The notes: generated from the letters alone by a model not told the origin. Numbered from the stretch's first letter, positions 38,016 through 47,911 are shown. The stretch: DNA of 64,000 nucleotides from an uncultured Parabacteroides sp. (GCA_944325355.1 CALUZS010000009.1:1-64000); one strand, 5' to 3'. Program-made: numbers and translations.

Positions 38016-38050
38016 AAAAGCGCCCCTCGCGTCATGGAGAGTGCGCTTTT
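38016..38050 (-). terminator. Terminator after the six-hairpin glycosidase gene
   Basis: AAAAGCGC (38016-38023) pairs with GCGCTTTT (38043-38050), with partial pairing inside. It lies between the glycosidase stop (38078) and the promoter of the glycogen synthase gene. Confidence 0.7.
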
Positions 38051-38077
38051 TATCTTTAATGAATATGCCCGCACAAA

Positions 38078-40075
38078 TTACAACTTAACCTGCAAAGATG
38101 CACCATCCTCAATTGTTTTCTTTAAAACATGCTTTCCGTTGCAGACAATGGTAACGCGGATTTTTTCTTGCGACCGACGTTCTACCAAAATATCGAAGTT
38201 TGCATTGAAAGCCCTGATTTTCCGCAACGCCATGTTTTCCCAGTTTTTCGGCAGACGGGGCGTACAGGTAAATGAGCGTAATCCGGTGGGGCGTATGCCA
38301 AACAAACCTTCTGTCACAATACGTGCATACAATCCGCTCTCAGCAGACAAATGCCGTTGGTTTCCTTCCGGCCATGCCTCTATTGCATAGGGTACATGTT
38401 CACCTAACAACCGGGTATTGGAATAATATTGCAAATAGCCAAGAGCCTTTTCCGTCTCCCCGCAAGCAAAAACGCCACGTAACGCATAAAGCGTCGACCG
38501 ATCCCAGAAAGTTTCGCTCCCGGCTTGAGTCAACAAACCATCCTTTGTCCAAAGACGCGGAGAAAACAATGCACTCACTGTTGCTTCTTTTCTATCATAA
38601 ATACCAACTGTCAAAGGTATACATATCCACGACCGCAAGACATCATTCCCTTTATAATAATGGTATGTATCAAATCCCTCAACATTCCCTCCAAAATAAC
38701 GGTCTATATTCTCGCGGAGAAGCACAGCCCTTTTCCTGTAATCAGATATTTGCTTAGCTGGTTTCCCCAATTCTTTCCCCAAATAAACGGCGGAATTGAG
38801 CGCATCGTAATACAAAGAGGAGGTACACAGGTTCGCTTCTCCGGCAGGAAAACGATTTTCCAACTCATCTGCATCCGACTTTACCACACCCTCTTCGTTC
38901 AGTTGGCGGCGGGAATATTCAAGGCACCACTCTATCAGCGGCCAAAGCTGTTCAGCCTCCTGTTTGTCACCTCTTGCCAAAGCATAGCGAGAAGCTCCAT
39001 ACGCAATCATCGCCGCATCTCCCCGGTCTCCAGCTCCGCCCCACGTATCCAGACCTTCCGCGATGATTGAACTCGGGAGCTTATCGTATTGTTCATTCAT
39101 GTAATTGCCGAACAACCGGAACGAATTAAAAGCAGACTTATTCCCGATTTCGTATCCCAAAAACGGGAAAAAAGGATTGACATACTCGGCTTGGTCGTTA
39201 GCCCATATCGCAGCGTAATAAGATTCGCCGCCCGGTCCGTGCATCAAACCTCCTTTTGTATCATAAATACTTTCGGAAGCACGCACTTTTGCAAAAGAAA
39301 ACATCGTATTGATAACCGTATCCGGCGTTTCCAATATCAAATTATCTTTCCATTGTTTCACCAGTGCCATCCGGGCTTCCAATTCTTTTTGTACATCAAC
39401 CGGAACAACCTGTTCACTCTTCTTGTATCCTGATATCACCACATGAAATTCAGCAGTCTCACCAGGCTTCAAGATTTGCGATTTTCCCCCATCGATAAAT
39501 GTAACCAAATGATAGCTGCCGTCGACACCCACCGACTCTTCAGTTTCCATAGCAACCAATCCAGAAGGAATATCCAACATCGCATTTTCTTTTCCCGTAT
39601 TCCGGAAACGGTATATCTCACACACCGATGCTTTTGTAGTCGAAGGGAATATTTTTCTTGTCAGTTCCAACTCCCAATTGCTTCCCCTGTTAAACAAACT
39701 CCGCACGGTTAATGTCCCGTCGAGCGTTATCTCCTCTACTTTCTCGTCCGATAACGAATAGCCGTTTAAATTAATTTGTTGGATAACATCGTACCCGAAG
39801 CGACGCATCAGGCTCGCATGGGTATTGTTCGGAATTGTTCGCAACAAAGGCCAAACAATGCTCCGGTTAAGATAGAAAGAACCATCCGGATTTACGCCGT
39901 AACGTAACACTGTGGAAACCTTTAATCCACTCATTTCTATGTGGTCCTTATGAGAATCATTCTCTTTGACCGACCAAGATATGCTACCATCCGAATTAAT
40001 ATGCCAACGGTTTTCGGCATTACAAGGTAATAACATGCCGACAAACAGCAGAAAACAAGATAAAAACCTTTTCAT
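38078..40075 (-). CDS. Predicted secreted (alpha/alpha)6-barrel glycosidase
   Basis: A 665-residue protein. The ATG at 40073-40075 gives a signal peptide ending near LLPCNAEN. The N-terminal 240 residues are beta-rich, then an alpha-helical barrel (about 260-600) follows, as in GH65, GH78, GH94 and YgjK-like enzymes. Possible active-site segments are AAIWANDQAEYVNPFFPF, GGAGDRGDAAMIAYGAS and the late EAWPEGNQRHLSAESGLYAR, with a family-like TGLRSFTCTPRLP near the end. The family cannot be fixed by eye, and the substrate is unknown. It ends at its own terminator and is followed upstream by the DUF1080 gene on the same strand. Confidence 0.65.
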   Translation of the reverse strand: MKRFLSCFLLFVGMLLPCNAENRWHINSDGSISWSVKENDSHKDHIEMSGLKVSTVLRYGVNPDGSFYLNRSIVWPLLRTIPNNTHASLMRRFGYDVIQQINLNGYSLSDEKVEEITLDGTLTVRSLFNRGSNWELELTRKIFPSTTKASVCEIYRFRNTGKENAMLDIPSGLVAMETEESVGVDGSYHLVTFIDGGKSQILKPGETAEFHVVISGYKKSEQVVPVDVQKELEARMALVKQWKDNLILETPDTVINTMFSFAKVRASESIYDTKGGLMHGPGGESYYAAIWANDQAEYVNPFFPFLGYEIGNKSAFNSFRLFGNYMNEQYDKLPSSIIAEGLDTWGGAGDRGDAAMIAYGASRYALARGDKQEAEQLWPLIEWCLEYSRRQLNEEGVVKSDADELENRFPAGEANLCTSSLYYDALNSAVYLGKELGKPAKQISDYRKRAVLLRENIDRYFGGNVEGFDTYHYYKGNDVLRSWICIPLTVGIYDRKEATVSALFSPRLWTKDGLLTQAGSETFWDRSTLYALRGVFACGETEKALGYLQYYSNTRLLGEHVPYAIEAWPEGNQRHLSAESGLYARIVTEGLFGIRPTGLRSFTCTPRLPKNWENMALRKIRAFNANFDILVERRSQEKIRVTIVCNGKHVLKKTIEDGASLQVKL

Positions 40076-40117
40076 GATATTTTTACTATTTTTCAAATCC
40101 AATATACCATCTCCAAA

Positions 40118-40157
40118 AAGAAACTGCTCCAAAACAGATGTTTCAGAACAGTTTCTT
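40118..40157 (-). terminator. Hairpin after the DUF1080 gene
   Basis: An 18-bp stem with a few G-T wobbles around AGAT (left 40118-40135, right 40140-40157), 17 bases past the DUF1080 stop; on the minus strand TTTTGGAG follows. It lies between this gene and the glycosidase. Confidence 0.65.
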
Positions 40158-40173
40158 ACATATCTAAATGAAT

Positions 40174-40821
40174 TTATTCCATCGGTGTCAATTTCACATT
40201 GCGAAATTCAATCGGACCACCTTCGCTCTGCAAAGCAACATGCCCCTCTTTTGTCAAGCTCGTACCCGTATTTTGATAAACGCCATTGATATAAACGGTG
40301 ATTACACCATCACGGACAAAGATATTTGCTTCATTCCATTCGCCGGCAGCTTTTTCTGTTGATTCCTTATCTTTCTTCACTACCGGAAACTCCGGGCGCG
40401 GCTTATTCTTTTCTTTTTGATATTCAATCAAGTCAGAACCGCCAAGCAGCACAAAATCACCGGCATCTCCTGCATGAAGCTGGCACTCTACGGCTTTCGG
40501 GAAAGGATTCTTTACATCTTCTACCAATACGAATATACCACTATTGGATTCTTTTCCATCGACCCAACGCCATTCCACATGCAATTTAAAGTTTTTGTAA
40601 ATTTCTTTCGTGTACATGTAACCAATAGGTTGCCCGGCTATCCGGATCAAACCGTCTTGCACATAATAAACGTCCGATGCAGGAACTTTATTTCCTTCCA
40701 CAACAAAATCCCAATTCGACAAATCTTTTCCATTAAACAGATTTACTGTTTTTTGGGCATCAACCGGATTGTTCACAAACGCTGACGCCATCAACGCCAA
40801 AAATAGTGTAAGCTTTTTCAT
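40174..40821 (-). CDS. DUF1080 (3-keto-disaccharide hydrolase-like) secreted protein
   Basis: A 215-residue protein with a signal peptide (ending near PVDAQ) and a single concanavalin-like beta-sandwich of the DUF1080 family (about 28-213). Conserved segments are LFNGKDLSNWDFV near the start, the HVEWRW strand, ESNSGIFV and the closing GPIEFRNVKLTP. Some family members cleave 3-keto-glycosides; others may only bind sugar. It is probably periplasmic. Confidence 0.85.
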   Translation of the reverse strand: MKKLTLFLALMASAFVNNPVDAQKTVNLFNGKDLSNWDFVVEGNKVPASDVYYVQDGLIRIAGQPIGYMYTKEIYKNFKLHVEWRWVDGKESNSGIFVLVEDVKNPFPKAVECQLHAGDAGDFVLLGGSDLIEYQKEKNKPRPEFPVVKKDKESTEKAAGEWNEANIFVRDGVITVYINGVYQNTGTSLTKEGHVALQSEGGPIEFRNVKLTPME

Positions 40822-40834
40822 TGTTTATAGCATT

Positions 40835-42523
40835 TTAATTATTAATCAGTTTACGATAACGGACACGTTTTGGCTCCTCATATCCCAATTGTTTGCGCTT
40901 ATATTCTTCATACTCCGAATAAGTTCCTTCATAAAACACAACATTTGAATCTCCTTCAAAGGAAAGTATATGCGTACAGATACGGTCGAGAAACCAACGG
41001 TCGTGCGATACGACAACAGCACATCCCGCAAAATTCTCCAAACCTTCCTCCAATGCCCTGAGGGTATTGACATCTATATCGTTCGTTGGCTCATCCAGCA
41101 GCAAGACATTTGCTTCCGCTTTCAACGTCAGAGCCAAATGCAAACGATTCCGCTCACCGCCAGAAAGAACACCACACAACTTTTCTTGATCAGACCCGGA
41201 AAAATTAAATTTAGACAAATACGCACGGGCATTTATCTCTTTTCCTCCAACACGAAGCAGCTCATTTCCTCCCGAAACGACTTGGTAAACTGTCTTGTTC
41301 GGGTCAATATCTTTATGGGTCTGGTCTGCATAACCGATTTTAACAGTCTCACCGACTTCGAACGTTCCCTTATCGATAGTCTCCTGCCCCATTATCATTT
41401 TGAAAAGGGTTGTCTTTCCAGCGCCATTAGGACCTATAACGCCTACGATTCCATTCGGCGGCAATACAAAATTCAAATCATCAAACAATAGCTTATCTCC
41501 AAACGATTTGGCAACATGTTGCGCTTCAATTACCTTATTCCCCAAACGCGGACCATTAGGGATGAAGATTTCCAATTTTGCTTCGCGCTCTTTCTGGTCT
41601 TCATTCAACAGCTTTTCATAGGAATTTAACCTTGCCTTGCCTTTTGCCTGCCGCGCTTTCGGAGACATATTTATCCATTCCAACTCCCGTTCAAGGGTCT
41701 TCCGACGCTTACTGGCTTGTTTTTCCTCTTGAGCCATACGTTTTGTTTTTTGGTCGAGCCAAGAGGAATAATTTCCTTTCCAAGGAATGCCCTCACCTCG
41801 ATCCAATTCCAGAATCCAACCTGCTACATGGTCGAGAAAATAACGGTCATGGGTAATACAAATAACGGTCCCCGCATACTGCTGCAAATGTTGTTCCAAC
41901 CAATCTATCGACTCCGCGTCCAAATGATTCGTCGGCTCATCCAACAATAAGATATCCGGCTGACGCAACAGCAGCCGGCACAAAGCTACCCTGCGGCGTT
42001 CCCCTCCGGAAAGTGTATCCACCACCTGATCTTCCGGGGGACAGCGCAAAGCATCCATTGCCCGTTCCAATTTACTATCAAGATTCCAAGCGTCAGCGGC
42101 ATCTATTTTGTCCTGCAAATCTGATTGCCTGGCAATTAATTCGTCCATCTTATCAGGATTTTCAAGAACTTCCGGATCACCGAATTGTTCGTTCACTTGT
42201 TCGTATTCCTGCAACAAATCAACAATCGGCTGCACACCTTCCTGAACAACTTCTTTCACGGTTTTACCTGCTTCCAATTTCGGATCTTGTTCCAAATATC
42301 CGACACTATACCCGGGAGAGAAAACCACGTCCCCTTGAAAATCTTTATCGACACCAGCTATTATTTTCAATAAAGTTGATTTCCCAGAACCGTTCAAACC
42401 TATAATTCCTATCTTCGCCCCATAAAAGAACGACAGATAAATATTTTTCAGCACCTGTTTCTGCGGAGGAAATATCTTACTGACCCCCACCATCGAGAAG
42501 ATTACTTTTTTGTCGTCTGCCAT
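40835..42523 (-). CDS. ettA: Energy-dependent translational throttle protein EttA (ABC-F)
   Basis: A 562-residue ABC-F protein with two ATPase domains. Walker A motifs GLNGSGKST (near 40) and GPNGAGKTT (near 365) and signatures LSGGERRRVAL (near 170) and LSGGERNRLHL (near 455) are intact. Between them lies the charged P-site tRNA-interaction motif (ERELEWINMSPKARQAKGKA) typical of EttA. It gates the first elongation step of the ribosome by energy state. No membrane segments, as expected. Confidence 0.95.
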   Translation of the reverse strand: MADDKKVIFSMVGVSKIFPPQKQVLKNIYLSFFYGAKIGIIGLNGSGKSTLLKIIAGVDKDFQGDVVFSPGYSVGYLEQDPKLEAGKTVKEVVQEGVQPIVDLLQEYEQVNEQFGDPEVLENPDKMDELIARQSDLQDKIDAADAWNLDSKLERAMDALRCPPEDQVVDTLSGGERRRVALCRLLLRQPDILLLDEPTNHLDAESIDWLEQHLQQYAGTVICITHDRYFLDHVAGWILELDRGEGIPWKGNYSSWLDQKTKRMAQEEKQASKRRKTLERELEWINMSPKARQAKGKARLNSYEKLLNEDQKEREAKLEIFIPNGPRLGNKVIEAQHVAKSFGDKLLFDDLNFVLPPNGIVGVIGPNGAGKTTLFKMIMGQETIDKGTFEVGETVKIGYADQTHKDIDPNKTVYQVVSGGNELLRVGGKEINARAYLSKFNFSGSDQEKLCGVLSGGERNRLHLALTLKAEANVLLLDEPTNDIDVNTLRALEEGLENFAGCAVVVSHDRWFLDRICTHILSFEGDSNVVFYEGTYSEYEEYKRKQLGYEEPKRVRYRKLINN

Positions 42524-42551
42524 ATCAACGTATATTCATTTTTGAAGTTCA

Positions 42552-42584
42552 CAAAACTACATAAAGTTTCGCAATTGTTCCAAA
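42552..42584 (-). promoter_or_regulatory. Promoter of ettA
   Basis: On the minus strand TTTG (42581-42584), a 21-base spacer and TAGTTTTG (42552-42559), a full consensus match. Confidence 0.65.
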
Positions 42585-42634
42585 TTTATTATCCGGTCAT
42601 TGCTCGTCCTCTCCATATACGAACTTTTCTATCC

Positions 42635-44875
42635 TTAATATCCCGGATTCTGTTTCATCGCAGGATTGTTAAATAACTCGCTTTGGGGAATAGGCCATAA
42701 CAGGCGGTAATCTTCCACACCATATTCTGCTATAGCCAAGCCGTTCCTCTTCATAAAAGCGAAATTGCTGTTACAATAAAGCAACAACTGCTTTCGAGCA
42801 TCAACTATTCCATTCCAAACATCATCACCCACAGTAATATTTTTCGCTTCAACAACACGCATCAATTGTTCCTTTGCCTCTGCCATATCGCCTTGCTTGT
42901 ACAAACATTCCGCATACGAAAGAACCACATCCGTATAAGTCATTAACGGAATAAGTGGTGGATATTGGATTGTGATTACGGAACGTGAACGGCTTCCTCT
43001 CGATCCATTATTCACATAAAAAGCAAAAAGGAGTTCTTTTCCGCTTTTCTCTGCCAAAATTCTATCAATTGTTTCCTTCATACTATAATTGGAACCGTCT
43101 AATTCGTAAAAGCCATTATCCATGATATTCCGCAAAAAAGCAGCAGCCTTTCCATAATCATGCTGGTACATGCAGATGTTTGCCAACAAAAAATCCGCCA
43201 CATCTTTCGACAGAAAGAAGAACCCATTTGCATCTTTAAGTGATTCGTTTTTCTTATTATCAAGCGTTTCAACAGCCTGTTCCAAATTTTCCTGCAAATC
43301 ATACAAGATGCTATCTGCGTCATTCCTCGGAATCGTCCAATTTCCACCTTGATACCAATCATATTCCGTAATACGGGGTACTCCGCCCCAGGCAACTACC
43401 GTATAATAATATTGCATGGCATCAAACACATCAAAGATATCCTGCCAAACGCCCAAACGTTTTTCATCAGTATCTTTAAGCAACAAATTCATCCGGTTGA
43501 ATCTATAGAAAGCACTCCAGCTATCAAAAATCGGACTGCATTCCGGATATACGTACTGATTTACCAAACCGATATCCTTATTGTAATGATAATATTGTTC
43601 CAATACCGAATATTCCGAAAATGCGCTTGAGAGTTCCTCTGCCATTCCATTCACAAACACCTCCGCTTCACTGCCTAAAAGAGGAATGGAAGCGTTACTG
43701 TTTCCAGCCTGAACCAATTCTATCGTTCCAAGTTCATTACCTAAACAATCATAAAGATAAACAGTCATTGTCTTTCCCACCCGGCAGTTCAATGGTGCGA
43801 CATCTATCGTCAGTACATTATCTTTAATAAGCTTCTCCTCCGACATATGCTGGTTTTCTTCTCCCTCATACAGGTTTTCAAACAGTTGGTCGGGGTCTAT
43901 TGATACACTTCCTTCGTCACTATCCACTACCGGTTCCAAATAAACCGGAATAGGCGATATTATTTTTACCTGATACGACCCTCCTGTATTAGGAATCTCT
44001 ATCCGTGTCGTTTCAATTATTATCTTTTCACCCTCTTGCAATATTTCATCTCCGACTTTCCCGCTATCGTCCCAATCAAAGAAACGAGCCAGATCTTTCA
44101 CTTCAACAGACATTCCCAACTCAGCATACCGCTCGACAATATTACTTCTTATATCATCCAACCGGCCTGACAGTTTTTTCCGGTCTTCCTTTATCTGCAC
44201 CTTTGTCTGTTCAGAGAAAGTGCCGTTTTCACCGAACTCCCGGCAGAGTTTCGCCAGATATTCCGTAACGCTTGCTTCACTCCTGTCGACTAAAAGCAAT
44301 GAAGACACAGCTATCAAAACAGCCGATTGGTCATTTCCACTTACAATGGAGAAAGATGCCGCATCCTCTTGAGAATATTCGGAAAGGCCAAAAGAAGCAA
44401 AGAGTTCCTCTTGCGCCTGTCTGTTGGCTTCTTCAAAAGTCTTTCCTGAAGCAATAAGTTTTATTATTCTCGGATATTTCAAATGAGTCAAGATATTTAC
44501 ATTTATCGTCGATTCATCCGACAAATCCACAAGTGCCCTTAGATTCAGCATTCCGGAAGAGAGCGCACCGCTGACCTCATTAAAAAAATAACCGGTAGCT
44601 GTCAGTTCCGCATAAGGCACATTCAAAAGTTTGGTTCCGAAAGCAAAGTTTCCGACATCATCCAATATTACGGCAGAATAGGTCTCTCCCGACGCCTGTA
44701 ACTTCGCATCCATCGGCTGCATAACGACCGTCGATCCACTAACAAAAGGACCTTTTTCCACTTTTCCACTCACAGTATATCTCTTCGGCTGAAAATCTTC
44801 GTTTTCGTTGCAGGATGCGACAAACCAACAGCAAGCAACGAAAACAAGCATCTTTAAACAAAAATTATTATTCAT
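42635..44875 (-). CDS. Orphan SusD-like lipoprotein with KGPF-type and BACON-like N-terminal domains
   Basis: A 746-residue lipoprotein (lipobox VASC, Cys22). Three regions can be seen. Residues about 30-280: an unusual domain beginning SGKVEKGPFVSGSTV, with VNILTHLKYPR and a calcium-loop-like DWDDSGKVGDE near 268. Residues about 285-392: an all-beta part starting IEIPNTGGSYQV and ending ELVQAGN, like a BACON domain. Residues about 400-746: a SusD fold, with FNRMNLLLKD, the YTDVVLSYAECLYKQGD helix and the classic ending LLWPIPQSELFNNPAMKQNPGY minus a few residues. No SusC gene is adjacent, and the protein is over 150 residues longer than usual SusD. It probably binds an unknown surface ligand. 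Confidence 0.8.
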   Translation of the reverse strand: MNNNFCLKMLVFVACCWFVASCNENEDFQPKRYTVSGKVEKGPFVSGSTVVMQPMDAKLQASGETYSAVILDDVGNFAFGTKLLNVPYAELTATGYFFNEVSGALSSGMLNLRALVDLSDESTINVNILTHLKYPRIIKLIASGKTFEEANRQAQEELFASFGLSEYSQEDAASFSIVSGNDQSAVLIAVSSLLLVDRSEASVTEYLAKLCREFGENGTFSEQTKVQIKEDRKKLSGRLDDIRSNIVERYAELGMSVEVKDLARFFDWDDSGKVGDEILQEGEKIIIETTRIEIPNTGGSYQVKIISPIPVYLEPVVDSDEGSVSIDPDQLFENLYEGEENQHMSEEKLIKDNVLTIDVAPLNCRVGKTMTVYLYDCLGNELGTIELVQAGNSNASIPLLGSEAEVFVNGMAEELSSAFSEYSVLEQYYHYNKDIGLVNQYVYPECSPIFDSWSAFYRFNRMNLLLKDTDEKRLGVWQDIFDVFDAMQYYYTVVAWGGVPRITEYDWYQGGNWTIPRNDADSILYDLQENLEQAVETLDNKKNESLKDANGFFFLSKDVADFLLANICMYQHDYGKAAAFLRNIMDNGFYELDGSNYSMKETIDRILAEKSGKELLFAFYVNNGSRGSRSRSVITIQYPPLIPLMTYTDVVLSYAECLYKQGDMAEAKEQLMRVVEAKNITVGDDVWNGIVDARKQLLLYCNSNFAFMKRNGLAIAEYGVEDYRLLWPIPQSELFNNPAMKQNPGY

Positions 44876-45039
44876 ACAATAATATTATTCTGGAAAACGA
44901 TTTTATCAGGTAACACACAAAATTCTTTAAGTGGAGACAAAACTACTCAAAAGTTCCGATATACACCTATCAAATAACAAATTTCGTAAACAGCTGCAAC
45001 AATCTCTCTGGCAAATAAGGTTATCTGCTCTTTTTTGCT

Positions 45040-45047
45040 TAAATTTG
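45040..45047 (+). promoter_or_regulatory. -7 element of the TPR-protease operon
   Basis: TAAATTTG at 45040-45047, 23 bases before the ATG, which is preceded by AGGAAG as ribosome-binding site. No -33 TTTG at the right distance. Confidence 0.45.
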
Positions 45048-45070
45048 CCTAAAGATTAAAAAAGGAAGAG

Positions 45071-46270
45071 ATGGGTACATTTTTATTGGTAAATATCTGC
45101 TCCGCAAGCCGGGATACAGGGAAATTTTTTCTATGTTCATTGTTTTTCCTATTGCTTTCAAATTTAACGCTGCAAGCACAGACCGAGCAAGAATGGGAAA
45201 TTGTAGACGACAGCAAATTGGCATGGACGCCCAGCAGCAACCTTTCCGTGTACAACAACACCTTGAAAGATTTATCCGTTGCCAATTTAATTGCCGAAGA
45301 CAAAGAAACAAAAAAGAACAACTCATGGCACGCCGAATATGTTACGTTGGGTATATCATGGGAAGAAACGCGCCCATACGAAATTTCATTCACTATCAGA
45401 AACAACAATAACAGACCAGACTACAAATATAAAGTATACAGAGAGAAAAAAGGAAAACTAAAAGAAGAATGGCACAAAGGGTCCATCTATTGGGGATTCC
45501 AGATACAAGTAAACGACAAATTCTCAGGGAAACGCTCCTATACACAATGCTATTCCAACCGGAAAAACTACAACAATGCTTACACCTATACGGACAGTTA
45601 CAATAGTATCTCAAATATTTGGCAGAACGCCTTGGACTTGGACGAACGGGAAGTTCGGATTGTGTACGACGGCAACTCTACAATTTCCGTTTATTCCGGA
45701 TTGCAAAAAGAACCGGTTGTCACTTTCGAAGGTGCCAAATCCGTTGCAGCGATATATATCATGGCCGGATCAGCTGCATATCTGCGGGTAACCAATTTTC
45801 ATATCAAGAGGAAAACGCTTTACGGTATTGTCAAACCAAAAATCCAACAAGCAAACACCGCACTCACAAACGAACGTTATAACGATGTAGTCCGGATTCT
45901 ATCGGAAGTTATCGATTCGCACCAATACAAATCGTTCGATGTCTATTATATGCGTGCTTATGCCCATGCACAACAAGAGCATTACCAGTCGGCAATCAAA
46001 GATTGCGATTTCGCTCTCAGCTACAAGCCGAACGATGAAAACTCATACTTGATTCGAGGGCTCTGCAAATTAGCTATCTCCGACGAGAGCGGCATCAGCG
46101 ATTTGCGTCAAGCCGGAGGAAGTGGAATGCGCGTGCTGGAGGAGTACGGACTGAACGATTATAACACATCAGGGCAAACTCCGGCGAATACGTTCCAGAA
46201 CAATACCGTAAAACAAGCCCCGGCAAAAAAGAAAATACTTAAGAAAGACCCGAATTTTAAACTTGAATAA
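45071..46270 (+). CDS. Secreted beta-sandwich/TPR protein, first gene of the protease operon
   Basis: A 399-residue protein of unknown function. A signal peptide with a long n-region (hydrophobic core FFLCSLFFLLLSNLTLQAQ) precedes a beta-rich domain (about 40-255), aromatic and Asn/Tyr rich, which may be a jelly-roll of the laminin-G or DUF1080 type. A TPR region follows (about 260-350, YYMRAYAHAQQEHYQSAIKD). The tail is Lys-rich (KKKILKKDPNFKLE). Only 3 bases separate it from the serine protease gene. It likely acts with that protease in the periplasm or at the surface (inference). Confidence 0.75.
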   Translation: MGTFLLVNICSASRDTGKFFLCSLFFLLLSNLTLQAQTEQEWEIVDDSKLAWTPSSNLSVYNNTLKDLSVANLIAEDKETKKNNSWHAEYVTLGISWEETRPYEISFTIRNNNNRPDYKYKVYREKKGKLKEEWHKGSIYWGFQIQVNDKFSGKRSYTQCYSNRKNYNNAYTYTDSYNSISNIWQNALDLDEREVRIVYDGNSTISVYSGLQKEPVVTFEGAKSVAAIYIMAGSAAYLRVTNFHIKRKTLYGIVKPKIQQANTALTNERYNDVVRILSEVIDSHQYKSFDVYYMRAYAHAQQEHYQSAIKDCDFALSYKPNDENSYLIRGLCKLAISDESGISDLRQAGGSGMRVLEEYGLNDYNTSGQTPANTFQNNTVKQAPAKKKILKKDPNFKLE

Positions 46271-46273
46271 GTC

Positions 46274-47911
46274 ATGAAACGGAATCTATTTTTACCAATA
46301 TTGTTCCTTTTATGTATGGTCTCTTGCAAAAAAGGCCTGAAAACCATAATTGCCGAAACGGAAGACGCAACGTTTATCATCTATACGTTCGATGAATACG
46401 GCTCCCCCTCGGGAAGCGGTTCCGGATTCTTCATCGACAAAGAGGGAACCGGTATTACAAACTACCATGTTTTGGACGAATCCGTCAAAGCCATATTGAA
46501 AACCAAAGAGGGACAAATTTATGAAATCGATAAAGTAACAGCATCCGACAAACAATGGGACATCGTAAAATTCTCCACAAAACATGACCCGTCGGAAAAA
46601 TTCGCCTATCTGGATTTCTCACGCCGGAAAGCAGAAAATGGCGACCGGATATACAACATCAGCGCACCGTTAGGTCTAGAGCAGACGATATCGGAAGGTA
46701 TCGTCTCTTCGTTGAGACAAGATTCACATGGCGAAATCATCCAAATTACCGCACCGATTTCACCGGGGAGCAGCGGCAGCGCCATTCTCGATGATAACGG
46801 CGACGTTATTGCCGTAGCCACTTTCGGACGGACAGGCGGACAAAACCTGAATTTCGGGATCTCCATCGATGACGAGAAAATAAACGCACTGACCGACAAC
46901 ACCTTTTCTAAAGAAAACCCACTTTTCAACAAGAAAGAAAATTTCTTAATCCTAAACCTTCGGGCAAAACGCAGCAATAACATCATACTAAACGCACTCG
47001 AGTTCAAAGATGACGCCACCATCGGTTATTTTTCCTTCACAAATCTGGACATATTTGCCGGAGACCATTATATTTGGTGCGAGCTGAACAAAGGTGATGA
47101 AGGATTTATGATACTCGACAAAGAGAGTGGTGAGAAATATCATCTCACATCGAGCACTCTGGGTGTAAACAAAGCCAACGGCACACACGTACCCGTAGCT
47201 TCAACTTACCGCTTCAAAGTTTTCTTCCCTGCCATTAATCATCCGGAAAAGCTCCGGTTTATAGACATCACATACGGGCATACCTCCAGGGGCTGGCAAT
47301 TCACAAACATAAACCTTGACATCTTCCGCAACGAATTACATTACGACACGGAAAACTACCAGAAAGATTATGGATACGCGTCCATGCACGAAGGCGATGT
47401 GGCCACCGCCCAAGAGATATTCACCAATATCCTAAAAGAGCGTCCAGACGATGAACAGGTGCTGAACGCGATGGGCATTCTCTCTTTCTCCATCAACAAT
47501 TTCAGTGATGCCGAATATTTCTTCAGCAAATCCATTGAAGAGCACCCGAACAGCGTGACGGCCTATATCAACCGTGCATCGCTCTACCAATACCAGAAGA
47601 ATTATGATAGTGCGCTGCAGGATCTCAACCACGTGATAAACATAAATCCGGAACAACCCGACCACTATTGTTACAGGGCTCTCGTTTATATGAACCAAGA
47701 ACAATGGGAAAAGGCAAAAAACGATTTGGATAAGGCTATCGAAACCGAAGACTTCAAGACAGACCCTGTCGCTTACTATTACAGGGCAATCTGCAATACA
47801 TGGATGAAAAACTTTTCCGATGCGTCAAGAGATGTGGAAATCGCCTATAACCTGACAAATGATCCCGATTTTGAAAATGCGTTGCAGGAACTGTACCAGA
47901 AATTACCATAA
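46274..47911 (+). CDS. Trypsin-like serine protease lipoprotein with TPR repeats
   Basis: A 545-residue lipoprotein (lipobox MVSC, Cys18). The protease domain (about 30-215) has the HtrA-like triad: His65 in TNYHVLD, Asp96 in WDIVKF and Ser167 in SPGSSGSAI. A beta-rich middle (about 220-365) follows with no PDZ domain, and then at least four TPRs (about 375-540; ANAFLMS-type NAMGILSFSINNFSDAEYFF and AYINRASLYQYQKNYDSALQ). It differs from DegP/DegQ in having TPRs instead of PDZ domains. Co-transcription with the previous TPR gene suggests a joint role in envelope protein processing. Substrate unknown. Confidence 0.85.
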   Translation: MKRNLFLPILFLLCMVSCKKGLKTIIAETEDATFIIYTFDEYGSPSGSGSGFFIDKEGTGITNYHVLDESVKAILKTKEGQIYEIDKVTASDKQWDIVKFSTKHDPSEKFAYLDFSRRKAENGDRIYNISAPLGLEQTISEGIVSSLRQDSHGEIIQITAPISPGSSGSAILDDNGDVIAVATFGRTGGQNLNFGISIDDEKINALTDNTFSKENPLFNKKENFLILNLRAKRSNNIILNALEFKDDATIGYFSFTNLDIFAGDHYIWCELNKGDEGFMILDKESGEKYHLTSSTLGVNKANGTHVPVASTYRFKVFFPAINHPEKLRFIDITYGHTSRGWQFTNINLDIFRNELHYDTENYQKDYGYASMHEGDVATAQEIFTNILKERPDDEQVLNAMGILSFSINNFSDAEYFFSKSIEEHPNSVTAYINRASLYQYQKNYDSALQDLNHVININPEQPDHYCYRALVYMNQEQWEKAKNDLDKAIETEDFKTDPVAYYYRAICNTWMKNFSDASRDVEIAYNLTNDPDFENALQELYQKLP

